A stretch of DNA of 11,583 nucleotides. Origin: Promethearchaeota archaeon. Lineage in GTDB: Archaea > Asgardarchaeota > Lokiarchaeia > Sigynarchaeales > SOKP01. Under the pieces are notes generated by a model, which did not search any database, was not told the origin of the DNA, and worked only from the letters and a program-made list of their open reading frames with translations. How positions within the stretch are numbered: the first letter of the stretch is position 1; each line of letters opens with the position of its first letter. The translations under genes were made by a program, and so were the position numbers. Below are positions 1 through 6,884 of the stretch, piece after piece. The DNA is taken from contig SDNN01000076.1 of assembly GCA_004524425.1 (NCBI GenBank), positions 1 through 11,583 of the forward strand. Direction: 5' to 3'.

Positions 1-2471
1 AGTTTAGATAAGACATCTCCTTTAAATTGTTTAGACGAAGTTAATTCTAAGTCTTCTTCATTCACATTTCCCGTTTTAAGAGCTTTATTCAAGTTCTTCC
101 ATTTTTCGAATAATTCTTCTACTCTATCCACCAGATATTTTCTTTCCACGTTCAAGATTGATTTTAATTGATTTAATATCCTTTCATGCTTCTCCTTTAA
201 TTTTTCAGAAGCCTCACCAGCGGTAAAAGTCAATCTTACTATTCCATCTTGAATTTTTTGAGATTTGGTAATGTGAATATAGCCAGTTTCTGACGTGTTG
301 TTAAGATGAGTACCTCCACATGCTTCGACATCCAATCCTGGAACTTCCACGATTCTAATTTTTTTACCAGGGACTGCCCCTCCTTGATAAATGGACATTC
401 CGTATTGTTTTTCAGCTTCTGAGCGGGGCATGAAGCTAAACTTAAGATCAATATCTTTATCCACTATCTCATTTGCTTTTTTTTCAATTTCCATTAAGTT
501 TTCATTCGAGATTTGTTCATAATGGGTGATATCTAGATGGGAATTTTTCAGCGTTTTTTTTGCTCCCGCTTGATTCACATGACTTCCTAATACTTCCTGA
601 GCTACAGCATTTACAATATGGGTGGCTGTATGATGTTGAGATAATTGAGTGCGCCAATCCTCATCTACCTCTACCTTTACGATGTCTCCTTCCTTGAATT
701 TAGGCTCATTGTCTAATACGTGAATGATATGGTTTCCCTGTTTGAATACATCTGAAAATCTTTGACCATTTATAATTCCCACATCATGAAGCTGGCCTCC
801 AGAAGTTGGATATGCGACTGTTTTATCCAAAATCACCAGGTTATCAACAATTTTTAAGACGGTTGCTTGATTTGAAATTTTTGTGTAATCATAATAATAT
901 AATGATTCTGTTTCTGGAATGTCTTCGAGATCAAGTTCTATTTCCTTTTGAGTGGCATGAATTTGTTCAGTTTTTTCATGTCGCTCCACCACCAATGAAT
1001 AAAAGTTGTCGGGAATTTTGACTTTCATATTGTACTTTTTAGCCATTTTTTTAACCATGTCTGGACTTATTCCATTAGAGTCATACAATTCAATCAGAGT
1101 TTCAGTGGTTATCTCGCCTTTCTTTAGATATTTTTCTATAATTTTTCTAGCTTTCTTCTTAGTTGCATAGAACTTTCCTTTCTCAACTTCAAGAATTTCT
1201 CTTATTTCATCTAAATGTTCAGAAATTTCGGGAAAGAGTTCGTTTAATTCTTCGGCATGCCACTTACAGACATCTATGATATCAATATTCCATTCAAATT
1301 TATCGAGGAAACTAATTGCGCGCCTAAAAATTACTCTTAAATTATAACCTCCTCCCACGTTCGATGGTAATTTTCCATCATTAATGGCAAATAATAGACT
1401 TCGAGCATGTTCTGCTATGGAATAGAGAGCAGTCATGGGCATGATCTTTTTCTTTAACTCCTTTACATTGATGTTAATCTCTTTTGCGACCCTTTGCCAA
1501 GCAGTATCCATGTCTTCTACTTCATCCATATTTAAATAGGCAGAGAACTTAGAGAATTTATTATATAATTCTAAATCCAAATCAATCTTGGTTATTTTTC
1601 TTAACTTCTTCAGAACTTGAGGAAATGTAGCTTCATACATGTTTGGAGTGCCCTGTGAAAACCATGCCACTCGTTCTTGTCCTAAACCCATATCAAGCAC
1701 TTTTAATTTCAGTTCTTTTGGACCTTCAGGAGTTTGTTCGAACATGGTATAAACTTGATTAAAAAGTTCAACCCCCCTGCTAAAGAATTCCAAACTGCAA
1801 CCAAAACTTCCTCCTCCTGCCCAGCTATCTTCATGAATTGTGATTTCTTCTTTAGCTAAACCAACACCTTCATGAATAAAATCATGCATGTCCATGAATA
1901 ATTGTCCTTGGTCCCATTCTTCCGGAGAAACAAACGCATGTTGGCCAATCATTACAAATCCTGTACAATGACTGCCAGTAATGCCGACATTTTCGATGTC
2001 GTTAAATCTTAAACAGAATTGGGGTATTATTAATTTTTTTGCAGGTGGTTCTACCTCTCCCGTGATGACATACGGTTGAAATGCTGATATTGATGCTATA
2101 GTGAATTCTGATGTTGGATTCCATCTCGCCACGCAAGGATATCTTTTTATGGGTTCATATCCTCTAGGCTCAAGAACTTCTACGATTTTCTTCCACACAT
2201 CAATATAAGATAATTTGATTGGAGATGGATTGTCAATAACGACTCGAAAGCCTCCAGAACAAGCGGGGTCCCCACAAACTTCCCGATCTTCATGAACTGT
2301 CCAGAAATAACTTCCACACTGACAAAGTTTGCGAATGTATCCTAAATTTTTGAGTTCTTTGGTAGGAAAATATTTATCGGGAAATTTGGATGCAATCTTC
2401 TTGAAAGCTTTCTTCAGTTCTTTATCCGTTTTACAATTTCTAAGCTCGTTTAATTCATTATTGGAGGCCAT
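1..2471 (-). CDS. alaS: Alanyl-tRNA synthetase, archaeal type (3' end outside window)
   Basis: Charges tRNA-Ala with alanine and edits mischarged Ser/Gly-tRNA in the cytoplasm. I translated it from the ATG at 2471; the frame stays open for 823 codons and runs off the window, so the C-terminus is missing. The order is that of archaeal AlaRS. An N-terminal zinc-type module has C50, C52, C66 and C71 (CQCG...CGDPAC). The class II catalytic core includes VARWNPTSEF, QFCLRFNDIENVG and DMGLGQERVAWFSQGTPN. The editing domain has its HxxxH (H614, H618) and CGGTH (C718, H722) zinc ligands. Archaeal AlaRS is usually about 900 residues, so roughly the C-Ala/oligomerisation part is cut off. The core glycine-rich loop reads GGGSFGCSLEF, where many archaeal enzymes have GP. 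It is alone on its strand and divergent from the GTPase gene. I see no Shine-Dalgarno at the ATG. Identification is near certain. Confidence 0.97.
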   Translation of the reverse strand, partial: MASNNELNELRNCKTDKELKKAFKKIASKFPDKYFPTKELKNLGYIRKLCQCGSYFWTVHEDREVCGDPACSGGFRVVIDNPSPIKLSYIDVWKKIVEVLEPRGYEPIKRYPCVARWNPTSEFTIASISAFQPYVITGEVEPPAKKLIIPQFCLRFNDIENVGITGSHCTGFVMIGQHAFVSPEEWDQGQLFMDMHDFIHEGVGLAKEEITIHEDSWAGGGSFGCSLEFFSRGVELFNQVYTMFEQTPEGPKELKLKVLDMGLGQERVAWFSQGTPNMYEATFPQVLKKLRKITKIDLDLELYNKFSKFSAYLNMDEVEDMDTAWQRVAKEININVKELKKKIMPMTALYSIAEHARSLLFAINDGKLPSNVGGGYNLRVIFRRAISFLDKFEWNIDIIDVCKWHAEELNELFPEISEHLDEIREILEVEKGKFYATKKKARKIIEKYLKKGEITTETLIELYDSNGISPDMVKKMAKKYNMKVKIPDNFYSLVVERHEKTEQIHATQKEIELDLEDIPETESLYYYDYTKISNQATVLKIVDNLVILDKTVAYPTSGGQLHDVGIINGQRFSDVFKQGNHIIHVLDNEPKFKEGDIVKVEVDEDWRTQLSQHHTATHIVNAVAQEVLGSHVNQAGAKKTLKNSHLDITHYEQISNENLMEIEKKANEIVDKDIDLKFSFMPRSEAEKQYGMSIYQGGAVPGKKIRIVEVPGLDVEACGGTHLNNTSETGYIHITKSQKIQDGIVRLTFTAGEASEKLKEKHERILNQLKSILNVERKYLVDRVEELFEKWKNLNKALKTGNVNEEDLELTSSKQFKGDVLSK

Positions 2472-2591
2472 GTTTCTTTTCTAAAGCTAAAAAAAATAAT
2501 TCTAATGATATGAAGTTAAGTGAATGATTTCGTATAATCTTTTCTTTAATAAGTTAAAATTGCATCCTTTCTATTTGAAAAAATTTAAAAC

Positions 2592-2616
2592 ATCTTTTTA
2601 TTATTAGTTAAAAGAT
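2592..2616. repeat. 7-bp inverted repeat in the alaS/GTPase intergenic region
   Basis: ATCTTTT at 2592-2598 is matched by its perfect reverse complement AAAAGAT at 2610-2616, across an 11-nt spacer. It lies about 100 bp upstream of the GTPase start and about 30 bp from a second, longer dyad. It could be a DNA-binding site. The arms are AT-rich, so chance is a real alternative. Confidence 0.35.
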
Positions 2617-2636
2617 ACTATTAGCTTTAATATTAA

Positions 2637-2664
2637 AGGATTGTTATTTTAAACTCACAATCCT
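2637..2664 (+). promoter_or_regulatory. Perfect 8-bp dyad bracketing a TATA-like element, upstream of the GTPase gene
   Basis: AGGATTGT (2637-2644) and ACAATCCT (2657-2664) are exact reverse complements separated by 12 nt. The spacer holds a TATA-like TTTTAAAC at 2647-2654. Archaeal transcription usually starts about 25 nt downstream of the TATA centre, which would give a start near 2675 and a leader of about 25 nt. A protein bound to both arms would cover the TATA box, so an operator is a reasonable inference. If transcription starts further upstream, the same arms could form an RNA hairpin. Confidence 0.45.
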
Positions 2665-2690
2665 AATGAATACTTCAAAAAAATTATTTA

Positions 2691-2696
2691 TGTGAT
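2691..2696 (+). promoter_or_regulatory. Ribosome binding site of the GTPase gene
   Basis: TGTGAT matches five of six bases of GGTGAT, the complement of the archaeal 16S rRNA 3' end (ATCACC). It sits three bases before the ATG at 2700 and supports that start. Confidence 0.55.
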
Positions 2697-2699
2697 ATT

Positions 2700-3257
2700 A
2701 TGAGTAATAGCGATGAAAGAGGATTAGTCTTTAAAGTTGTGGTTGTTGGAGATGGAGCAGTTGGTAAAACCTCTCTAATAAGAAGGTACACTCAAGGAGA
2801 CTTTCAAAAACAATATATTCAGACGTTAGGTGCGCAATTTACTAATTTTAGGACAGAAGTTGAAAGCACACCAATTGATTTAATATTTTGGGATATTGCG
2901 GGTCAAGAAGCTTATGGCCAACTGAGAGGTAATTTTTATCAAGGAAGCAGTGCTGCCATTATTGTTTTTTCTCAAGAGGATAGTGAACATGGTAAAAAAA
3001 GTCTTCAAAGTGTTAGTAAATGGTATGATGATATAAAAAAACACTGTGGTCCTATTCCAGTTATATTATTTGGAAATAAAATTGACTTGATTAATGAAGA
3101 TATATTAGCTAAAAATAAAGATCAAGTTGACATCTTATTTAATTCTTATCGGTTTTTGGGTTTTTATAATACAAGTGCGTTATCTGGAGATGGCGTAAAT
3201 ATTGCTTTTGAAATCATAGTAAAAAAGTTATTTGAGATAAATAGACATATCATTTAA
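2700..3257 (+). CDS. Ras/Rab-like small GTPase
   Basis: A 185-aa protein consisting only of a small G domain that should bind and hydrolyse GTP as a molecular switch. All five motifs are visible: G1 P-loop GDGAVGKTS (17-25), G2 switch I threonine T42 in IQTLGAQF, G3 WDIAGQE (64-70) with the glutamine needed for hydrolysis, G4 NKID (126-129) and G5 SAL (159-161). The DxAGQE form favours the Ras/Rab/Rho group over Arf, which has DxGGQ. It ends NRHII, with no C-terminal cysteine for prenylation, and no N-terminal lipidation signal or membrane segment is seen. Such GTPases are strongly expanded in Asgard archaea, which is the main lineage clue here. It is monocistronic, divergent from alaS and convergent with the flavoprotein gene. 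Effectors, GEF and GAP cannot be named from this window. Confidence 0.95.
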   Translation: MSNSDERGLVFKVVVVGDGAVGKTSLIRRYTQGDFQKQYIQTLGAQFTNFRTEVESTPIDLIFWDIAGQEAYGQLRGNFYQGSSAAIIVFSQEDSEHGKKSLQSVSKWYDDIKKHCGPIPVILFGNKIDLINEDILAKNKDQVDILFNSYRFLGFYNTSALSGDGVNIAFEIIVKKLFEINRHII

Positions 3258-3289
3258 TGAGTTCAATAGCAACCAAGATCTCGTTATTA

Positions 3290-3326
3290 TTAATTTAAAA
3301 ATAGACTTCATCTAATTTTTCATTTT
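3290..3326. terminator. Convergent T-tract termination region
   Basis: The short gap between the convergent GTPase and flavoprotein genes has T-tracts on both strands. On plus there are T5 at 3316-3320 and T4 at 3323-3326; on minus there is a T5 at 3301-3297. Archaeal RNA polymerase terminates at T-rich stretches without needing a hairpin, so this is a plausible but weak bidirectional terminator. Confidence 0.3.
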
Positions 3327-3778
3327 AACTCTAAGGTCTGTAATCTATTATAACCCTGTTTCACAAAATCATAATCGAGCAGTTCTAGTTTCTCAGGAAT
3401 TATTTTTAGCAATAATTTACGTTTACCTCGGACTATCTTCTGTGCTTGATCGAAGCCTTCATCGCCTTCTCTTAAAAATATCAATCTACTTTTTCCAGAT
3501 GCGGTGATTTGCAATCCTTGGATTTTTCCCGTATCCATGGGGGTATAAATTCCTATGCTCACTATGGGATTTTCTTCGATATTTTTTACTTTTCTTCCGG
3601 GAGCAGGTCCCACATAAATATCAAAATCGTCGGATCTTTTATCTATATAAAAATCCATTGGTGTTGCTCGTGGTATGGCATCTTTTGAGCACGTGCATAA
3701 TACTAGTACTTTTCTCTCTTTTAAAAATATTTTAATTTCTTTTTTTAATAATTCTGTGGGCATTTTATCATTAGTCAA
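3320..3778 (-). CDS. Pyridoxamine 5'-phosphate oxidase-like flavin-binding split-barrel protein
   Basis: A 152-aa protein resembling the FMN/F420-binding split-barrel family related to pyridoxamine phosphate oxidase. The family pattern is seen in a helix followed by the strands VLVLCTCSKDAIPRATPMDFYID, then FDIYVGPAPGRKVKNIEENP (the usual K..NI..NP turn), IVSIGIY, and a later strand with QITASGKSRLI. The substrate cannot be assigned; flavin or F420 chemistry is likely, but true PNPOx activity is not shown. I chose the TTG at 3778 because GGTGA (3788-3784) lies five bases upstream of it. The GTG at 3787 overlaps that ribosome site, and the ATG at 3763 is the other option. It follows ftsZ on the same strand after about 100 bp, which includes a TATA-like stretch near 3838-3848, so it may have its own promoter. 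Confidence 0.8.
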   Translation of the reverse strand: MTNDKMPTELLKKEIKIFLKERKVLVLCTCSKDAIPRATPMDFYIDKRSDDFDIYVGPAPGRKVKNIEENPIVSIGIYTPMDTGKIQGLQITASGKSRLIFLREGDEGFDQAQKIVRGKRKLLLKIIPEKLELLDYDFVKQGYNRLQTLELK

Positions 3779-3837
3779 TTTAGTCACCTATCGAAATATT
3801 TTTTAAAAAAATACCTCATTCATTAAAACGTATTAAT

Positions 3838-3848
3838 GATATAAAAAG
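3838..3848 (-). promoter_or_regulatory. Possible TATA box of the flavoprotein gene
   Basis: On the minus strand this reads CTTTTTATATC. A start about 25 nt downstream, near 3818, would leave a leader of roughly 40 nt containing the GGTGA ribosome site at 3788-3784. AT-richness makes this tentative. Confidence 0.3.
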
Positions 3849-3882
3849 GGATATTTATAATAAATATTCTAAATAATAAGAT

Positions 3883-5034
3883 CTACTCTTGATATTCTTT
3901 GACATCTGAATCGACGGCACTTCTTACATAAGGAGATATGGGGCCTTTTCCAAGTACCATTATTCTAATTTTGGTATCTAGATTTGGATCCAAGTTAGTG
4001 CCAAATTTAATCTTTGCTTCCTCTGGAACTTCATTCGAGATGGTTGAAATGATCTTATCAACGTTAGTTAAGGATAATTTATGATCACTTGAGACTGAAA
4101 CCAAGCACCTATCGACTTCCTTGGTATTTGGCTTCAGAAGAGGATTGTGTATGGCCAGCTTAGATTTTTGAATTAGATCATCAGTTTTTCCTAAGGTTTC
4201 TGTTATGCCAATTAGTCCAGAAGGATAGTCGCTTGATTTTTGAAAAACCTTTCTCACATCAGCAAAATCAATGTTAACCATGCCACAATTATTTATAAGA
4301 TTTACAATCTCACGAATACTTCGTACTAGAACTTCATCCATTATTTTAAAACAGAATAATATGCTCTTATTAGGCATGATCTCTAATAAATTATCATTTG
4401 GGATTGGAATCAAGGTATCAGAATATTTTGCTAGTTTTTTAAGACCAACCTTGGCTCTCATTCTTCTTTGAGTTCCCTCACTACGAAATGGTATGGTACA
4501 CAGAGAAACGGTAATGGCACCATTTTTTTTTGCTTCCTTAGCCACAACAGAGGCTGCACCTGTCCCAGTTCCACCTCCTAGCCCACAAGTGATAAAAACA
4601 ATATCAGCATTTAATAATTTTTTAATCCTATCAGCATCCTCTTCAGCAGCCATTTTACCCATCAAAGGATCATTCCCAGAACCTAAACCATTACATTGTT
4701 CTTTTCCAATTAATAATTTATGCTTTGCATTTGAATAATACAAATCCTGAGCATCAGTATTAATATTTAAGGTCTTAGTAAAGGAGAGGCCTAGTTCCTG
4801 CAGTCGTGTCACAATATTATTTCCCGCCCCTCCAACACCAACTACTAAACTTTTAATCTTTAAAACTCTCAATAATTCCGATAAGTATTCATCTGAGTCA
4901 TGGACAAGATTAGCATTCGATATTTGAGGCAATTGCGAGATTTCATCAAATCTTACTTTAATAGAGTCGTCCAAATGGGAAAAATTAGGCATTTTTAAAC
5001 CCATATTGAATTCAAGATCCTTCAACTCTATCAT
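3883..5034 (-). CDS. ftsZ: Cell-division GTPase FtsZ
   Basis: Tubulin-superfamily GTPase that polymerises into the division ring at mid-cell. With the ATG at 5034 it is 383 aa. The nucleotide-binding loop VVGVGGAGNN is at 64-73, the tubulin/FtsZ signature GGGTGTGA at 153-160, PNDNLL at 212-217, and the T7 catalytic loop NIDFAD at 254-259 carries the residues that complete the neighbouring subunit's GTPase site. The C-terminal domain is present (IGITETLGK..., AIHNPLL). The protein stops soon after it (DSDVKEYQE) with no clear conserved C-terminal tail peptide, and it has about 60 residues before the GTPase core. The frame is open back to a TTG at 5097, but those 21 codons run through the promoter-like AT-rich region, so I prefer 5034. 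It is FtsZ rather than CetZ, given NxDFAD and the AIxNPLL pattern. It is divergent from a zinc-ribbon gene. Confidence 0.95.
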   Translation of the reverse strand: MIELKDLEFNMGLKMPNFSHLDDSIKVRFDEISQLPQISNANLVHDSDEYLSELLRVLKIKSLVVGVGGAGNNIVTRLQELGLSFTKTLNINTDAQDLYYSNAKHKLLIGKEQCNGLGSGNDPLMGKMAAEEDADRIKKLLNADIVFITCGLGGGTGTGAASVVAKEAKKNGAITVSLCTIPFRSEGTQRRMRAKVGLKKLAKYSDTLIPIPNDNLLEIMPNKSILFCFKIMDEVLVRSIREIVNLINNCGMVNIDFADVRKVFQKSSDYPSGLIGITETLGKTDDLIQKSKLAIHNPLLKPNTKEVDRCLVSVSSDHKLSLTNVDKIISTISNEVPEEAKIKFGTNLDPNLDTKIRIMVLGKGPISPYVRSAVDSDVKEYQE

Positions 5035-5073
5035 CTTAATTATTCTTTTATATATTATCACAATCTTACAAGA

Positions 5074-5082
5074 ATAATATAT
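5074..5082 (-). promoter_or_regulatory. Candidate TATA box of ftsZ
   Basis: The minus strand reads ATATATTAT here. A transcript starting about 25 nt downstream, near 5053, would carry a leader of about 20 nt before the ATG at 5034. A second TATA-like stretch, TATATAAAAG at 5054-5045, lies too close to that ATG to act at normal spacing unless an internal start (ATG 5004 or 4992) is used. Confidence 0.35.
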
Positions 5083-5147
5083 GAATGTGATATTCAAATG
5101 ATATATTCATGAGAGCTTATTAATCTGAATTGTCATGATACTATTCA
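5082..5147. repeat. Cluster of TGAAT/ATTCA half-sites between ftsZ and the zinc-ribbon gene
   Basis: Five copies of TGAAT or its reverse complement ATTCA occur at 5082-5086, 5092-5096, 5105-5109, 5126-5130 and 5143-5147. Three form a longer recurring unit, TGATA-(0, 2 or 3 nt)-TTCA, at 5088-5096, 5099-5109 and 5136-5147. CTGAAT (5125-5130) and ATTCAG (5143-5148) also form an inverted pair with a 12-nt spacer. The cluster abuts the candidate ftsZ TATA box and lies about 45 bp from that of the divergent gene, as an operator region would. The binding protein is unknown. Confidence 0.4.
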
Positions 5148-5190
5148 GTCATAGTACTCACGGGAAAATAAATACTAATTAAGTGTAAAG

Positions 5191-5198
5191 TTTATAAA
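5191..5198 (+). promoter_or_regulatory. TATA box of the 84-aa zinc-ribbon gene
   Basis: TTTATAAA is a strong archaeal TATA match. The expected transcription start about 25 nt downstream, near 5220, gives a leader of about 15 nt before the TTG at 5235. Confidence 0.55.
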
Positions 5199-5234
5199 CC
5201 AAAATTTTTACTAGTTAATAAATAAAACCTGGGG

Positions 5235-5489
5235 TTGCTTGATTTGGAAATTGATTATAATAAGACGGATAAAGATGATGAGAGCCTGAGTGAGACTAAA
5301 TTAGATGGAGATATTATTCAGGTTCGAGCAAAAATATCCTGTCCGACTTGCGAATATCAGAGAATTTTTAAGAATCAATTTCCACGTGATGCAGTGGAGC
5401 AAATGGTAGTTAGCTTGAAAATCTTTGATTGGCTCACGTGTTCTAAATGTGGAGATTTGCTTAAATTAGATTTAGAATTTAAAATATAA
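5235..5489 (+). CDS. Small zinc-ribbon protein of unknown function
   Basis: An 84-aa protein I cannot assign to a named family. It has an acidic N-terminus (residues 5-26, rich in D and E). A zinc-binding pair follows, CPTC at C36/C39 and CSKC at C69/C72, with about 29 residues between the knuckles. The spacer holds a predicted helix (DAVEQMVVSLKIFDWL). No membrane segment or signal peptide is seen. The frame starts at a TTG and the upstream in-frame stop is at 5223, so no longer ATG start exists. A good TATA box at 5191-5198 supports transcription. It is divergent from ftsZ across a shared intergenic region and ends five bases before the convergent endonuclease Q stop. The CxxC...CxxC form suits an RNA polymerase- or ribosome-associated adaptor or a small regulator, but nothing here decides that. 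Confidence 0.75.
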   Translation: MLDLEIDYNKTDKDDESLSETKLDGDIIQVRAKISCPTCEYQRIFKNQFPRDAVEQMVVSLKIFDWLTCSKCGDLLKLDLEFKI

Positions 5490-5494
5490 TTACA

Positions 5495-6799
5495 TCAAAT
5501 ATCAAATTTAATTTGTCCATAGGTACCTCCCCCTCCTGGTGTGTATTCAATCTCGTCATTTCTAAATGCCTTTATTATATCAGCTATATTTTTATCAAAT
5601 TGCTTTATTTTATTTATGGATGTCTCAATTAGAATATTAGATTCATTATCCAATTCATTGATGATTCTTTCATATTCCTTTAAAACTGTTTTACTAGTTT
5701 TGCTTTTAATTCCTTTCACTGATCTGATTATATCAATTAAGGGCACAGCATTTACATATGAAGGCCTATGATCAGGATGCTTTGGTATAGTATAATCAGA
5801 TATGACTTCGATTCTTTCGCTCACTCCGAGCCTGATTTTATAATTCTTTTGAGTTTTTTCTCTGCATGCAGGACAAATCATCTTATCCTTAGAAACTTTG
5901 TCTATATAATCAGTCTTGCTTAGGTCTGGATTATCTGTATAATAAGTTATGAAATTATCAGAGATGGAATATTTATTAAATATTCCTTGGTTTTTACCAT
6001 TAGATTTTTTAAATAATATTCTTCTTCTACACTTATAACAAAACATGTTATAATACTTGCCCAATTTAGGATGAAGACCAACATTTAATAGAATTTTTCT
6101 ATCATTTTTTCTCATGATCGCAAGTTTTAGTTCTTCAAAAGATGGAGATTCTATTTTAAATTTATTAAATTCTCTTCCCAGTAGATTTTCTGAATGAGCA
6201 TCGCTATTACTTAAGTATGTTTGTTTTTCTAAGCATTTTAATCTATCTGCTAAATCAGTATTGGCAGATAAACCTAATTCTACGAAATAGACTTTTTTAG
6301 CTGCATCTTGATAACAATCTTCAAGAGTATCAAATTTACTTTGCCGAAAGATAGCTCTAAAGGGGGTAAAAGCATGAGCTGGACCTATTAAACACCCCCA
6401 ATCAGTAAGCATATCTACCAATTCAGCGGGTGATAAATTCACTCGAGGTCGACCTCCCCAATCACCTAAAAGGTTTTTAGAATGCGGTTTTAAGCCTTTC
6501 TGAACTTCTTTAACTACTTCGAAATCAGGGAAAAGTACTAAATGATGAATGCTTTCTTGATCTTCAATCTCCGTCTGTAAGATAAAAAAAACATTATTGT
6601 AGGTATAAGAACCATCTTCATTTTTATTCAGGTTGTTTTCCATGTAGTCTAACCAATCTGGCTGTAATATATCCCCCGTTCCCAAAATGTCTATTCCTTT
6701 TTTCTTGCACATTTCACTCATGGTGTCTAAATTCAATGATTGTGATACAGCGATGGATTTTGGAGAATGTATATGTAAATCAGCATTATATATTTCCAT
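5495..6799 (-). CDS. Endonuclease Q-like PHP-domain DNA repair nuclease
   Basis: Resembles endonuclease Q (TIGR00375-type PHP proteins), which nicks DNA 5' of deaminated bases (uracil, hypoxanthine, xanthine) and abasic sites. Numbered from the ATG at 6799 (434 aa, close to the family's usual length), the PHP metal-site motifs are DLHIHS (7-12), GTGD (40-43), PAHAFTPF (140-147) and SDAHS (199-203). A C-terminal zinc finger is formed by CYKC (254-257) and CPAC (309-312). The characteristic C-terminal GGGGTYG is at 422-428. The frame is open to a TTG at 6853, but family members begin only a few residues before the DLHIHS motif, so I chose the ATG. It lies 85 bp downstream of the TPR gene on the same strand and could be co-transcribed. 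The fold assignment is firm; substrate range is by homology. Confidence 0.88.
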   Translation of the reverse strand: MEIYNADLHIHSPKSIAVSQSLNLDTMSEMCKKKGIDILGTGDILQPDWLDYMENNLNKNEDGSYTYNNVFFILQTEIEDQESIHHLVLFPDFEVVKEVQKGLKPHSKNLLGDWGGRPRVNLSPAELVDMLTDWGCLIGPAHAFTPFRAIFRQSKFDTLEDCYQDAAKKVYFVELGLSANTDLADRLKCLEKQTYLSNSDAHSENLLGREFNKFKIESPSFEELKLAIMRKNDRKILLNVGLHPKLGKYYNMFCYKCRRRILFKKSNGKNQGIFNKYSISDNFITYYTDNPDLSKTDYIDKVSKDKMICPACREKTQKNYKIRLGVSERIEVISDYTIPKHPDHRPSYVNAVPLIDIIRSVKGIKSKTSKTVLKEYERIINELDNESNILIETSINKIKQFDKNIADIIKAFRNDEIEYTPGGGGTYGQIKFDI

Positions 6800-6884
6800 T
6801 TGCTTGTTCCTTTTACTCTTATTATCTATTTGAAAAATTATTTGGTGGGTCAATAAATAGCTTAATTAACAGAGCATTAATAAA

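Noticed and set aside
239..451. 70-codon minus-strand open frame
   Set aside because: It lies inside alaS in another frame, across the conserved CGGTH zinc motif; a shadow of the synthetase.
806..1021. 71-codon plus-strand open frame
   Set aside because: Antisense to alaS, no promoter or ribosome site, no recognisable domain.
4271..4738. Two plus-strand open frames (4271-4471 and 4493-4738)
   Set aside because: Both are antisense to the conserved FtsZ core; their hydrophobic, Ser/Pro-rich translations are the expected mirror of FtsZ codons.
5087..5113. GTGATATTCAAATG on plus, resembling a ribosome site plus ATG
   Set aside because: The ATG opens only a four-codon frame before a stop; the sequence is better explained by the half-site cluster.
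5541..5771. 76-codon plus-strand open frame with hydrophobic stretches
   Set aside because: Antisense to the endonuclease Q C-terminus; the apparent membrane segments come from reading Asp/Glu/Lys/Asn-rich codons backwards.
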